A stretch of 64,000 nucleotides of DNA from assembly GCA_019634925.1 (NCBI GenBank), contig JAHCAL010000002.1, forward strand, positions 62,001 through 126,000, in the 5' to 3' direction. How positions within the stretch are numbered: position 1 is the stretch's first letter; each line of letters opens with the position of its first letter. Positions 16,373 through 25,260 of this stretch are shown here, piece after piece. Both the position numbers and the translations under genes were made by a program. Source of the stretch: Pseudomonadales bacterium (GTDB taxonomy: Bacteria; Pseudomonadota; Gammaproteobacteria; Pseudomonadales; Azotimanducaceae). The notes below the pieces were generated by a model. It made no database searches, was not told the origin of the DNA, and worked only from the letters and a program-made list of their open reading frames with translations.

Positions 16373-16900
16373 ATGAACCGACCGGCGAACTCCCCCCCGA
16401 CCGCACGCCGTCGGTCGGCGCGCTACTGGCTGCGGATGAGCGCGACCCTGCTGTTGTTCATGGCCGTCTGGCTCGTCTGGAGCGGCTACATGAAGCCGCT
16501 CCTCGTCTCGCTGGGCCTGCTGTCCTGCTGTATCGTCATACTGCTTTCGACACGCATGGGCGATCTCGAGGAGGAAACCGGCTGGCTCGGGGTGCTGCCG
16601 CGATTGCCCGCGTACTGGCTGTGGCTCGCCAGGGAAGTCGTCATTTCGAACTTCACCGTGGCGCGAATCATCCTGAGTCCACGTCTCGTGCTCGACCCCG
16701 TGATGGTGACTCTCGAGGCCGACGCGCAGGATCCGTTCGGTCAGGCCGTGCTCGGCAACAGCATCACGCTGACGCCAGGGACGCTCACCGTGGGTGTCGA
16801 AACCGGCAGGCTGCGCGTGCACTGCCTGACCCAGGCGGGCGCCGAGGAGTTGCTGCGCGGCGACATGAACCGGCGGGTCGCCGCGCTGACCCGGCGCTGA
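16373..16900 (+). CDS. mnhE: Mrp/Mnh antiporter subunit E
   Basis: Membrane protein of 175 aa and first gene of the antiporter operon. After a basic N-terminus come two or three hydrophobic segments (SATLLLFMAVWLVWSGYM and SLGLLSCCIVILLS). The conserved MnhE core follows: AYWLWLAREVVISNFTVARIIL, then GNSITLTPGTLTVGVETGRLRVHCL. MnhE is a small structural subunit of the hetero-oligomeric Na+(K+)/H+ antiporter in the inner membrane. MnhF follows five bases downstream, indicating one transcript. Confidence 0.9.
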   Translation: MNRPANSPPTARRRSARYWLRMSATLLLFMAVWLVWSGYMKPLLVSLGLLSCCIVILLSTRMGDLEEETGWLGVLPRLPAYWLWLAREVVISNFTVARIILSPRLVLDPVMVTLEADAQDPFGQAVLGNSITLTPGTLTVGVETGRLRVHCLTQAGAEELLRGDMNRRVAALTRR

Positions 16901-16905
16901 GCACC

Positions 16906-17187
16906 ATGTACATCGTCGCATCGCTCGCCATCGTCATGACCATGTGCCTCGCGCTCACGCGGGCACTGCTCGGACCGACGGTCTACGACCGGGTCCTCGC
17001 CGTCAACATGTTCGGCACCAAGACGGTGCTCCTGCTCGCGGTCGTCGCGTTCCTGAACGGCAGGACCGACTTCCTGGACCTCGCCCTCGCTTATGCCCTG
17101 ATCAATTTCATCGGCGTACTCGCGGTCCTGGTGTTCTTCCAGAGCAGCCGCGAGCGCGCCGCCGGCAAGCCCGGAGAGCAGCGCTGA
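16906..17187 (+). CDS. mnhF: Mrp/Mnh antiporter subunit F
   Basis: Protein of 93 aa with three hydrophobic helices. It carries the MnhF hallmark GPTVYDRVLAVNMFGTKTVL, and the conserved acidic residue in FLDLALAYALINFIG. It starts five bases after mnhE and ends one base before mnhG, as expected for the compact mrp operon. It is an essential small subunit in characterised Mrp complexes (family knowledge). Confidence 0.9.
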   Translation: MYIVASLAIVMTMCLALTRALLGPTVYDRVLAVNMFGTKTVLLLAVVAFLNGRTDFLDLALAYALINFIGVLAVLVFFQSSRERAAGKPGEQR

Positions 17188-17188
17188 C

Positions 17189-17527
17189 ATGGCAATCGTG
17201 CTGGATGCCCTGAGCTGGGCGATGCTGGTCGGTGGCGCACTGTTCGTGCTGATCGGCGGCATCGGCGCGCTGCGCATGCCGGACTTCTTTACCCGCATGC
17301 ACGCTTCGAGCCTCACCGACTCGCTGGGACCGATGCTGGTCCTGGGTGGGCTGGCCCTGCAGTCCGGCTGGTCGCTCGAAACCGTGAAGGTCCTGGCCAT
17401 CCTGCTGTTCCTGCTCATCACCGGCCCCACGGCGACCTACGCGCTCGGCCATGCGGCATCCGTCGCCGGACTCAAGGGGGGCACCCGCGAGTACCGCGCG
17501 TCCGACCCCCGGGAACCGCGCGCATGA
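17189..17527 (+). CDS. mnhG: Mrp/Mnh antiporter subunit G
   Basis: Protein of 112 aa with three hydrophobic segments. It contains the signature GGIGALRMPDFFTRMHASSLTDSLG of the PhaG/MnhG family, and ILLFLLITGPTATYALGHAA near the end. The last codons overlap the start of the next gene by four bases (ATGA), so translation is coupled. The family role is as a small membrane subunit of the antiporter. Confidence 0.92.
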   Translation: MAIVLDALSWAMLVGGALFVLIGGIGALRMPDFFTRMHASSLTDSLGPMLVLGGLALQSGWSLETVKVLAILLFLLITGPTATYALGHAASVAGLKGGTREYRASDPREPRA

Positions 17528-18510
17528 TCGTCGTCTTCAGCCTGTTCCTGCTCTCGCTGCTCGTGGTGACCGCCATCGCGATCGTCCGTTCGGAGAACCT
17601 GTTCTCCGCGGTGATGCTGAGCGGCATCTTCAGCCTGCTGATGGCGCTCAACTTCTTCATCCTCGACGCAGCCGACGTAGCACTCACCGAGGCGGCCGTC
17701 GGGGCCGGGGTGTCGACGGTCCTGCTGCTCGGTGCCCTGGCCCTGACGCCCACCGAGGAGCGGCGGCGCAAGCGCGAGCGCAAGGTGGCGGCGACGCTGG
17801 TCACCGTGACCATGATCTTTCTCGCGATCAGTTATGCAAGCTTCGATCAGCCGCGCATCGGCGACCCGGATGCACCCGTACACCGCCACGTCGCGCCCTG
17901 GTATCTCGAACAGACGCCCGAACTGATCGACATACCCAACGTCGTGACCGCCGTACTCGGCAGCTTCCGCGGCTACGACACCCTCGGCGAGGTATACGTG
18001 GTGCTCACCGCGGGCATCGGCGTGTTGTTCCTGCTCAGTGCCGGCCGCCCGGGCCTGCTGCCACACCGGCGCGAACCCCGCATCGAGTCGAGCCTCAAGA
18101 GCCACCTGATCCCGCACGTGGTGGGACGCGTGCTCATCCCTTTCATCGTCCTGTTCGGCCTCTACGTGCAGTTCCACGGTGAATACGGTCCTGGCGGAGG
18201 CTTCCAGGCCGGCGCGATCATTGCGGCGGGGATCATCCTGTTCGCGCTGCTCGAAGGCGAAGGCGCCGCACTGAAGGTGCTGCCGCCCCGGGTGCTGGTG
18301 GGACTCGCGATCGGCGGCGCGCTCCTGTACCTCCTGGTCGGCGTGGCGTGCATGCTGCTCGGCGGCAACTTCCTCGACTACTCGGTGCTTGCTGCCGACC
18401 CGGTCACCGGTCAACAGATCGGGATCATCCTGATCGAACTCGGCGTGGGTCTCGCGGTCACCGGCACCCTGCTGTCGATCTTCCATGCGTTCGCCGCCAG
18501 GGAGCAGTGA
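17524..18510 (+). CDS. MrpA C-terminal (DUF4040/MbhE) fused to subunit B
   Basis: Fusion protein of 328 aa. Residues 1-80 match the DUF4040/MbhD segment of the MrpA tail (MLSGIFSLLMALNFFILDAADVALTEAAVGAG), including the acidic residue in the ALTEAAVG stretch. Residues 85-180 match the MbhE-like piece. Residues 190-325 are MnhB (LIPFIVLFGLYVQFHGEYGPGGGFQAGAII). In Bacillus-type Mrp the first two parts belong to the very long MrpA. Here the NuoL-like part of MrpA is separate, a layout known from some proteobacterial operons. It starts by ATGA overlap with mnhG and ends four bases before mnhC. Confidence 0.9.
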   Translation: MIVVFSLFLLSLLVVTAIAIVRSENLFSAVMLSGIFSLLMALNFFILDAADVALTEAAVGAGVSTVLLLGALALTPTEERRRKRERKVAATLVTVTMIFLAISYASFDQPRIGDPDAPVHRHVAPWYLEQTPELIDIPNVVTAVLGSFRGYDTLGEVYVVLTAGIGVLFLLSAGRPGLLPHRREPRIESSLKSHLIPHVVGRVLIPFIVLFGLYVQFHGEYGPGGGFQAGAIIAAGIILFALLEGEGAALKVLPPRVLVGLAIGGALLYLLVGVACMLLGGNFLDYSVLAADPVTGQQIGIILIELGVGLAVTGTLLSIFHAFAAREQ

Positions 18511-18513
18511 GCG

Positions 18514-18873
18514 ATGGAAATCCTCGGCCTCTACAACTACTGGGTCTTCGGCGCGCTCCTGATGATCGGCTTCTTCGCGCTCATCGCGCGGCAGAACCTG
18601 GTCAAGAAGCTCCTCGGGCTGTCGATCTTCCAGTCCGCCGTGTTCCTGCTCTACATCAGTCTCGCCAAGGTCGAGGGCGGCACGGCACCCATCATTCTCG
18701 ACCCCACCGCCGCGGAGATCTTCTCCAATCCGCTGCCGCAGGTACTGATCCTGACCGCGATCGTGGTGGGCATCTCGACGACCGCGCTCGGTCTCGCCAT
18801 CGTGGTGCGCATCCGTGAGGCCTACGACACCATCGAGGACGACGAGATCCGCCGGCTGGATCGCCGATCGTGA
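18514..18873 (+). CDS. mnhC: Mrp/Mnh antiporter subunit C (NuoK-like)
   Basis: Protein of 119 aa with three membrane helices homologous to NuoK. Typical segments are LVKKLLGLSIFQSAVFLLYISLA and NPLPQVLILTAIVVGISTTALGLAI. The PQ-L-LTAIVV-A box is shared by all NuoK/MnhC proteins. It overlaps the next gene by four bases (18870-18873, GTGA). Confidence 0.93.
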   Translation: MEILGLYNYWVFGALLMIGFFALIARQNLVKKLLGLSIFQSAVFLLYISLAKVEGGTAPIILDPTAAEIFSNPLPQVLILTAIVVGISTTALGLAIVVRIREAYDTIEDDEIRRLDRRS

Positions 18874-20378
18874 GCCTCGAGGCACACATTCCGGCATTGC
18901 CGGTGATCGTGCCGTTGCTGGCGGCACCGATCGCCGCGTACCTGCGACCGCGCCACCTGGCCTGGGCAGCTGCAACGCTTGCGAGCATCGCTTCGTTCGC
19001 CATAGCCGTACTGCTCGCGCTGGCCACGCGGGACGGCTCTATCCACCGCTACGCCATGGGCGGCTGGCCGGCGCCGTTCGGCATCGAACTCGCCATCGAC
19101 AGCCTGGGCGCCCTGGTCCTGCTCATCATCACCGGCGCATCGACCCTCGCGATCATCGCCGGTCGGGAAACGATCGAGCGGGACATCGAGCCCCATCGCC
19201 AGCCGCTGTTCTACGCTGCGTGGCTCATGGTGGTCGCCGGCCTCGCCGGCATCGCGATCACGGGCGATGCCTTCAACGTCTTCGTCTTCATGGAGATCTC
19301 GTCGCTCGCGACCTACGTCGTCATCGCCGCGGGCAGCGACCGGCAGGCCCTGACCGCGGTCTTCAAGTACCTGATCATGGGCACCATCGGCGCGACCTTC
19401 TACCTGATCGGCGTGGGCTTCGTGTACATGATGACCGGCACGCTCAACTTCGCCGACATGCAGGCGCGACTTGCCGATATTCCCTACGTCGCGCCGGTCC
19501 ATCTGGCCGCGGCATTCATCATCGTCGGTCTCGCATTGAAGGCCGCGGTCTTCCCGCTGCACGCCTGGCTGCCCAATGCCTACGCGCACGCACCGCATGC
19601 GGTGACCGCCTTCATCGCCGCGTGCTCGACCAAGGTGACGATCCTGGTACTGCTGCGCTTCGACTTCGTCGTCTTCATGGGCAACATCGCCGAGCATGCC
19701 ACCCAGTTCGCGCTGTTCGTGATGCCGCTCGCCCTGCTGGGCATCCTGTTCGGTTCCGGGGTCGCGATCTTCGAGACCAACGTCAAGCGCCTGCTCGGCT
19801 ATTCGTCCATCGCGCAGCTAGGCTACATCCTGCTCGGTGCGAGCTTCGTCGATCGCGCCGGACTGTTGGCGAGTGTCCTGCACATCTTCAATCACGCACT
19901 GGCGAAAGGCGCCCTGTTCCTGGCCATCGTCGCGCTCGGGCACCACCTGACCCGCTTCGAGATCCGCGACCTGCACGGCATCGGACGCCGGATGCCCTGG
20001 ACCCTGGGCGCATTCTCCATTGCCGCGCTGAGCCTGGTCGGCGTTCCCGGCACGGCCGGCTTCATCAGCAAGTGGTACCTGATCGTCGCGGCATTCGGTC
20101 AGGGCTCGCTCGGACTGGTGCTGGTCGGGGTGATCGTCGCGAGTTCGCTGATGGCGGTCGTCTATCTTTGGCGGATTCTCGAACCGGCCTGGTTCGCGGC
20201 CGCCGACCCGGTTGCCGCCGGCGCAGCGGATGACAAGCGGGTCGGCGAGGCGCCGGTCGGCGTCCTGGCGGTAGTGCTGCTTGCGGCTGCCCTCAACGTG
20301 TGGTTCGGCCTCGTGCCGGCGTTCCCGCTGGAGCTCGCCGGTCACGCGGCGGACGAACTGCTGAGGCACGTGCCATGA
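18870..20378 (+). CDS. Mrp antiporter subunit D-type (NuoN/NuoM-like), first copy
   Basis: Proton-translocating membrane subunit of 502 aa, with about 14 hydrophobic helices. Conserved complex I-like motifs are FVFMEISSLATYVVIA (the helix 5 Glu) and ALKAAVFPLHAWLPNAYAHAP (the helix 7 Lys), with IFNHALAKGALFL (the later Lys). It starts with GTG overlapping mnhC. This is the first of three D-type subunits in the operon. In characterised Mrp systems MrpA and MrpD are the two ion-conducting subunits. Confidence 0.9.
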   Translation: MSLEAHIPALPVIVPLLAAPIAAYLRPRHLAWAAATLASIASFAIAVLLALATRDGSIHRYAMGGWPAPFGIELAIDSLGALVLLIITGASTLAIIAGRETIERDIEPHRQPLFYAAWLMVVAGLAGIAITGDAFNVFVFMEISSLATYVVIAAGSDRQALTAVFKYLIMGTIGATFYLIGVGFVYMMTGTLNFADMQARLADIPYVAPVHLAAAFIIVGLALKAAVFPLHAWLPNAYAHAPHAVTAFIAACSTKVTILVLLRFDFVVFMGNIAEHATQFALFVMPLALLGILFGSGVAIFETNVKRLLGYSSIAQLGYILLGASFVDRAGLLASVLHIFNHALAKGALFLAIVALGHHLTRFEIRDLHGIGRRMPWTLGAFSIAALSLVGVPGTAGFISKWYLIVAAFGQGSLGLVLVGVIVASSLMAVVYLWRILEPAWFAAADPVAAGAADDKRVGEAPVGVLAVVLLAAALNVWFGLVPAFPLELAGHAADELLRHVP

Positions 20379-21832
20379 GCGTCGCGACCGCCGTCTGGAT
20401 CCCGCTCGCGGGCGCCCTCCTGATCGCGCTAACCGGTCGCTGGCCGAACGTGCGCGAGACGATCACGATCCTGACGGCCATCACGCTCGCCGCGTTCGTC
20501 TACTCCGTGGGCGTCGAAGTCACCGCGGGCGGGCGCCCTACCGCCATGCTCGGCGAACTCCTGCCGGGCGTCTCGATCGGCTTCAAGGTGGAACCCCTCG
20601 GGCTCATGTTCGGGACCATCGCGTCCGGTCTCTGGATCGTGGCCTCGCTCTACTCGATCGGCTACATGCGCGGCAACAAGGAGCACCACCAGACACGCTT
20701 CTACGTGTGTTTCGCCATCGCCATTGCCGCGGCGCTCGGCATCGCGTTCTCGGCGAACCTCCTGACGCTGTTCCTGTTCTACGAGATCCTCACGATCTCG
20801 ACCTATCCGCTGGTCGCGCACAAGGGCGACGCCAAGACCATCGCCGCCGCAAGGGTCTATCTCGGCATACTGCTCGCCACCTCCATCGGCCTGTTCCTGC
20901 CGGCGATCATCTGGACCTACCATGCAGCCGGCACGCTCGACTTCGTCCAGGGCGGCATCCTCGCCGGCGCAGTATCGGGACCGGCGCTGGGTTTCCTGCT
21001 CGCGCTGTACGTGTTCGGCGTGGGCAAGGCCGCAGTCATGCCCGTGCATCGCTGGCTGCCCGCAGCCATGGTCGCGCCGACACCGGTCAGCGCGCTTCTG
21101 CATGCGGTGGCGGTGGTCAAGGCCGGCGTGTTCACGATCGTCAAGGTCATCGTCTACACGTTCGGCATCGATCACCTGTTCGCGGAGCCGAGTTCAGCAT
21201 GGCTCACCTACGCCGCCGCCTTCACGATCATCGCGGCGAGCATCGTGGCGCTGCGCCAGACCAATCTGAAGCGCATGCTCGCCTATTCGACGATCGGCCA
21301 GCTCTCCTACGTGGTGCTGGCAGCCGCCATCCTGAAGCCGCTTTCGGAGATCGGCGCGGCCGTGCACATCGTTGCGCACGCCTTCGGCAAGATCACCCTG
21401 TTCTTCGCCGCCGGCGCCATCTACACGGCATCCAAGAAGACCGAACTCCACGAACTGGCCGGCATCGCCCGACGCATGCCATGGACCATGACCGCGTTCA
21501 CCATCGGCGCGCTCAGCATGATCGGCGTGCCGCCCACTGCGGGTTTCGTCTCGAAGTGGTACATCCTGGCCGGCGCCTTCCAGTCGGACAACTACTTCGC
21601 GATCTTCACGATCATCGTGAGCACCGTACTGAACGCGGCCTACTTCCTGCCGGTGATCTTCCTCGCCTGGCTGCAACCCGAGCAGACGCCGCAGAAGAAG
21701 GACCACGGCGAAGCGCCCCTTTTCATCGTCGTCGCGCTGACGACGACGGCCCTGCTGACGCTGGGACTGTTCTTCTTCAACCAGCCGCTGATCGATCTCG
21801 AGGCCCAGGTCGTGGGCCGGGGCGAGCGATGA
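20375..21832 (+). CDS. Mrp antiporter subunit D-type, second copy
   Basis: Membrane subunit of 485 aa of the NuoL/M/N family. It has LLTLFLFYEILTISTYPLVAHKG (helix 5 Glu), GKAAVMPVHRWLPAAMVAPTPVSALLHAVAVVKAG (helix 7 and 8 Lys/His residues), and HIVAHAFGKITLFFAAGAI. The TPVSALLHAVAVVKAG block is nearest to the NuoL/MrpA N-terminal type, so this gene may take the place of the MrpA N-terminal domain. The ATG at 20375 overlaps the previous stop by four bases. The frame extends upstream but only inside the neighbour. Confidence 0.9.
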   Translation: MSVATAVWIPLAGALLIALTGRWPNVRETITILTAITLAAFVYSVGVEVTAGGRPTAMLGELLPGVSIGFKVEPLGLMFGTIASGLWIVASLYSIGYMRGNKEHHQTRFYVCFAIAIAAALGIAFSANLLTLFLFYEILTISTYPLVAHKGDAKTIAAARVYLGILLATSIGLFLPAIIWTYHAAGTLDFVQGGILAGAVSGPALGFLLALYVFGVGKAAVMPVHRWLPAAMVAPTPVSALLHAVAVVKAGVFTIVKVIVYTFGIDHLFAEPSSAWLTYAAAFTIIAASIVALRQTNLKRMLAYSTIGQLSYVVLAAAILKPLSEIGAAVHIVAHAFGKITLFFAAGAIYTASKKTELHELAGIARRMPWTMTAFTIGALSMIGVPPTAGFVSKWYILAGAFQSDNYFAIFTIIVSTVLNAAYFLPVIFLAWLQPEQTPQKKDHGEAPLFIVVALTTTALLTLGLFFFNQPLIDLEAQVVGRGER

Positions 21833-22110
21833 GTGTCCGAGGCGAACCGGAGTTCCAGATGACCACGCCGCAAGACGATCACTGGCTGACGCGACCCACG
21901 ACCATCCGCCGGTTGTGGACGGGCTTCGCCATCGTCCTCGCGCTGACCGTCCTGGCCGAGCTCGGCATCCACATCAAGGGGTATTTCGGGCTCGACGACT
22001 GGCTGGCCTTCGGCGCTGTGTTCGGATTCCTGGCCTGCGTCGCGATGGTACTCATCGCCAAGGTCCTGGGTCTGCTGCTGAAGCGACCCGACGACTTCTA
22101 CCGGGACTGA
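21829..22110 (+). CDS. Small two-helix membrane protein of the Mrp operon
   Basis: Protein of 93 aa with two hydrophobic segments (FAIVLALTVLAELGIHI and FGAVFGFLACVAMVLIAKVLGLLL) and a charged C-terminus KRPDDFYRD. It overlaps the preceding gene by four bases and ends six bases before the next, so it is certainly part of the operon. It is not one of the seven classical Mrp subunits. Similar small proteins accompany D-type genes in proteobacterial antiporter operons; the function is unknown. It may start at the internal Met (MTTPQDDHW). Confidence 0.75.
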   Translation: MSVRGEPEFQMTTPQDDHWLTRPTTIRRLWTGFAIVLALTVLAELGIHIKGYFGLDDWLAFGAVFGFLACVAMVLIAKVLGLLLKRPDDFYRD

Positions 22111-22116
22111 CGCAGC

Positions 22117-23799
22117 ATGATCGAACTCCTGCCACCTGCCCTGATCCTGGTCGCGAGCGCGATGCTGACCGGCATCCTGCGCGGGCGAGCGCGCGACGCG
22201 GTGGTGCTCATGGCGCCCCTGCTCACGCTCTGGCTGATCTGGCGGGTGCCGGACGGTATCGTCCTGACCACCTACTTCCTCGACTATACGATCGAACCGC
22301 TGGAGGGCAGCCCGCTGCGCCGCCTGTTCGCGTCGATCTTCGCCTTCATGGCGTTCGCCGGCGCGCTGTTCGCGTTCCGCCAGGCGAAGTGGTACGAACT
22401 CGCGGCGGCGCAGGCCTACGCTGCAGGCGCGATCGGCGTCTCGTTCGCCGGCGACCTGATCACGCTGTTCCTGTTCTGGGAACTGATGGCGATCTTCTCC
22501 ACCGTGGTCGTCTGGTGTGGCGGTGATGCGCGTGCCCGCGCTGCCGGCATCCGCTATGCGGCCATGCACCTGCTCGGTGGTGTCATCCTCAAGGTGGGTA
22601 TCGAAGGCGTCATGGTCGACACCGGCTCGATCGAGGTACAGGCCCTGGTGCTCGACAATTTCAACACCTGGATGATCCTGGTCGGCGTACTCGTCAACGT
22701 CGCCGCACCACCGGTATCCGCCTGGCTGCCGGACGCCTATCCGACTTCGTCACCGACCGGCTCGGTATTCCTGTCCGCGTTCACGACCAAGACCGCTGTG
22801 CTCGCGCTGATCCTGCTGTTCCCCGGCGAGTCGGTGCTGATTCCGATCGGGCTGGTGATGATCTTCTACGGGATCATCTACGCACTGCTCGAGAACGACG
22901 TGCGCCGCATACTCGCGTATTCGATCGTGAACCAGGTGGGCTTCATGGTCTGCGCGGTCGGTATCGGCACGGAGACCGCCCTGAACGGCGCGGCCGCGCA
23001 CGCGTTCGCGCACATCATCTACAAGGCGCTGCTGTTCATGAGCGCCGGCGCCGTGATCTACCAGACCGGCAAACACCTGTGCACCGATCTGGGCGGACTG
23101 TTCCGCACAATGCCGGTGACCGCGTTCTGCGGCATCATCGGTGCACTCGCGATCTCGAGTTTCCCGCTGACGTCGGGCTTCACCACCAAGACGCTCATTT
23201 CCCAGGCGGCGGTGGACGAAGGCCTGATGGCCGTATATTTCCTGCTGGCAGCTGCTTCGGCCGGCGTTTTCCTGCACGCGGGCATCAAGTTCCCGTGGTT
23301 CGTCTTCTTCCAGAAGGATTCCGGGCTGCGACCACCGGAAGCGCCGTGGAACATGCGCGCCGCGATGATCCTCATGGCGGCCGCCTGTATCCTGCTCGGC
23401 GTATTCCCGGCGCCGTTCTACGCGCTCCTGCCCTACGAAGTCACCTACGAGCCCTACACGGCCGGCAAGGTGCTCTTCTATCTGCAGCTGCTGCTGTTCT
23501 CCGGGCTCGCATTCTTCCTGATGCTGCCGTGGATGAAGCGCACGCTGACCATCACGCTCGACGTCGACTGGCTGTGGCGCGGACTTCTGCCTGCGTTGTG
23601 GCGCCGCGGCACCGCGGCCGCGGACGGCATCCGCGGCTGGCACGGTCGCACGCTGCAGCCCGGCCTCGCCGCGCTCGGCCGGCGCCTGGGCGCACCGCTC
23701 GGACCCGCCGGCATCATCGGCCGCTCCTGGCAGATCGGCTCCACCGCACTGTGGGTCGCCGTCCTGCTGATGGGCTACGTCCTGTTCTACGCCATCTGA
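22117..23799 (+). CDS. Mrp antiporter subunit D-type, third copy
   Basis: Membrane subunit of 560 aa, longest of the three D-type proteins. It has DLITLFLFWELMAIFSTVVVW (helix 5 Glu) and NVAAPPVSAWLPDAYPTSSPTGSVFL, where the usual Lys of the K(A/T)PVHxWLP motif is replaced (VNVAAPPVSAWLP). It also has AFAHIIYKALLFMSAGAV with the late His/Lys. A C-terminal extension of about 80 residues, rich in Arg, includes WLWRGLLPALWRRGTAA and a final hydrophobic helix. The replaced residue suggests altered ion coupling compared with the other two (inference). It is the last gene of the operon. Confidence 0.88.
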   Translation: MIELLPPALILVASAMLTGILRGRARDAVVLMAPLLTLWLIWRVPDGIVLTTYFLDYTIEPLEGSPLRRLFASIFAFMAFAGALFAFRQAKWYELAAAQAYAAGAIGVSFAGDLITLFLFWELMAIFSTVVVWCGGDARARAAGIRYAAMHLLGGVILKVGIEGVMVDTGSIEVQALVLDNFNTWMILVGVLVNVAAPPVSAWLPDAYPTSSPTGSVFLSAFTTKTAVLALILLFPGESVLIPIGLVMIFYGIIYALLENDVRRILAYSIVNQVGFMVCAVGIGTETALNGAAAHAFAHIIYKALLFMSAGAVIYQTGKHLCTDLGGLFRTMPVTAFCGIIGALAISSFPLTSGFTTKTLISQAAVDEGLMAVYFLLAAASAGVFLHAGIKFPWFVFFQKDSGLRPPEAPWNMRAAMILMAAACILLGVFPAPFYALLPYEVTYEPYTAGKVLFYLQLLLFSGLAFFLMLPWMKRTLTITLDVDWLWRGLLPALWRRGTAAADGIRGWHGRTLQPGLAALGRRLGAPLGPAGIIGRSWQIGSTALWVAVLLMGYVLFYAI

Positions 23800-23804
23800 G
23801 CCAG

Positions 23805-23834
23805 GCCGCCGTTATCGCTGCCGCCGTTATCGCT
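23805..23834 (+). repeat. Tandem duplication of a 15-bp unit
   Basis: GCCGCCGTTATCGCT occurs twice head to tail (23805-23819 and 23820-23834) in the 33-base gap between the convergent antiporter and cardiolipin synthase genes. The second copy runs into the stop codon of the latter. It looks like a simple replication-slippage duplication. Confidence 0.8.
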
Positions 23835-25260
23835 AGAGATACGGCGAAAACAGCCAGGCGATTCCGTCCGCGAGTCGGCGCAGCAACGGCCGCCCGTCGA
23901 CTTCGGCAAGTGTGACCTCGCGCGACGTCGCCCTGACCGCCTCGATGTGGGCCCCGAGTTCGGATACCAGGGCGCGGTCGTAGACTTCGACCACCAGTTC
24001 GAAGTTGAGCCTGAGGCTCCGCTCGTCCAGGTTGGCGGACCCGATCTGCGCATAGTCGTCGTCGATCAGGAGCAGCTTGCTGTGTACGAACGGCGGAGGC
24101 TGGTAGTAGACCCGGACGCCGCGTTTCAGGTACTCCCACAATCCATGCCGGGTTGCGCGGTGCACGTACGGGAGGTTGTTCTGCCCGGGCAGCAGGACGG
24201 CGACGTCCACGCCGCGCAGCGCGGCGGCCTGCAGCGCACCCAGCAATTCGCGCGGCGGGAGGAAGTACGGCGTCATGATCGCCACCCGCCGCGCGGCGAG
24301 CCCGATACCGCCGATCAGGAGCGCGACCAGCCGGTCGAGGTCCTCGTCGGGGCCGTCGGCCACGACGCGGCACAGCGCATTGCCCGCGCCCGGTCGCGGA
24401 ACGGGCAACTCGACCGGCGCCAGCGGCGCCGTGCGCGTCGCAAACTCCCAGTCATGGCGGAATACCGCGCACACCTGCGCCGCGATGGGTCCTTCGAGCC
24501 GGAAGTGCACGTCCACCACGCGCCGGCGATTGTCCAGACGCGCAGCCAGGTAGCGGTCACCGATGTTGATGCCCCCGGTGAAGACCACGTCATCGTCGAC
24601 GAGCAGGATCTTGCGATGATTGCGCAGGTTGACGATGAACGCCGGCGGCAGCAGCCGTGGCGGCAGGAAGCGAGCGACCGGGACACCCTGCCGCCGCAAC
24701 AGCCAGCGCGCGCGCGGAAAGGAGTAAAGCTCACCTGCGCCGTCGAGCAGGACACGCACGTCCACCCCACGCGCCACCGCGCGTCCGAGCGCAGCGGCGA
24801 ATGCCTTGCCGGTCGCATCGCTGTCGAACAGGTATGTCGACAGGAAGACCCGTTCGCGCGCGGCATCGATCGCCGCGAGCATCGCCGGATAGGCCACCTC
24901 GCCGTTGTGCAGCACCTGCACCGAATTGCCGCCGAGCAGCGGCGCATCGGTGACCGCGGCGCCGAGCCGTGCGAGGGCTTCCATGCCGGGCGGTGGTGCC
25001 ACGGGCGTCAGCGTCGCGCGCTCGGCCGGCAGGTGCGGTGGCCAAAGGCGGCTGGCGCGCCGCCGGACCCGATTGATCCCGAACAGGAGGTAGAAGACCG
25101 GACCGAACGCCGGAAAGAGCAGGCAGAGCGCGATCCAGCCAAAGGCGGCACGCGAGTGGCGCTTGTGCAGGACCGCGTGACCGGCAGCGAGCACGCCCGC
25201 CAGGCCGACGAGCAACGCCACCACGATACCGATCAGTTCGGCATCTGCGGCCAGGCTCAT
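23833..25260 (-). CDS. cls: Cardiolipin synthase (PLD superfamily, ClsA-like)
   Basis: Membrane enzyme of 475 aa that joins two phosphatidylglycerols to make cardiolipin. There are two N-terminal hydrophobic helices (IGIVVALLVGLAGVLAAGHA and FGWIALCLLFPAFGPVFYLLF), then two PLD catalytic motifs. The first is NHRKILLVDDDVVFTGG. The second is VHSKLLLIDDDYAQIGSANL. The double HxK(x4)D pattern and length fit ClsA. Its ATG overlaps the stop of the upstream patatin gene by ATGA, and that gene overlaps the ClpP-like gene by 11 bases, so the three form one coupled operon for envelope lipid work. Confidence 0.93.
   Translation of the reverse strand: MSLAADAELIGIVVALLVGLAGVLAAGHAVLHKRHSRAAFGWIALCLLFPAFGPVFYLLFGINRVRRRASRLWPPHLPAERATLTPVAPPPGMEALARLGAAVTDAPLLGGNSVQVLHNGEVAYPAMLAAIDAARERVFLSTYLFDSDATGKAFAAALGRAVARGVDVRVLLDGAGELYSFPRARWLLRRQGVPVARFLPPRLLPPAFIVNLRNHRKILLVDDDVVFTGGINIGDRYLAARLDNRRRVVDVHFRLEGPIAAQVCAVFRHDWEFATRTAPLAPVELPVPRPGAGNALCRVVADGPDEDLDRLVALLIGGIGLAARRVAIMTPYFLPPRELLGALQAAALRGVDVAVLLPGQNNLPYVHRATRHGLWEYLKRGVRVYYQPPPFVHSKLLLIDDDYAQIGSANLDERSLRLNFELVVEVYDRALVSELGAHIEAVRATSREVTLAEVDGRPLLRRLADGIAWLFSPYL

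Noticed and set aside
14246..16921. Very long open frame of about 890 codons on the minus strand
   Set aside because: It runs out of frame through the patatin gene and the zinc-ribbon gene and antisense to mnhE. Its protein is rich in Arg, Pro, Ala and Gly with no domain. High GC makes stop codons rare.
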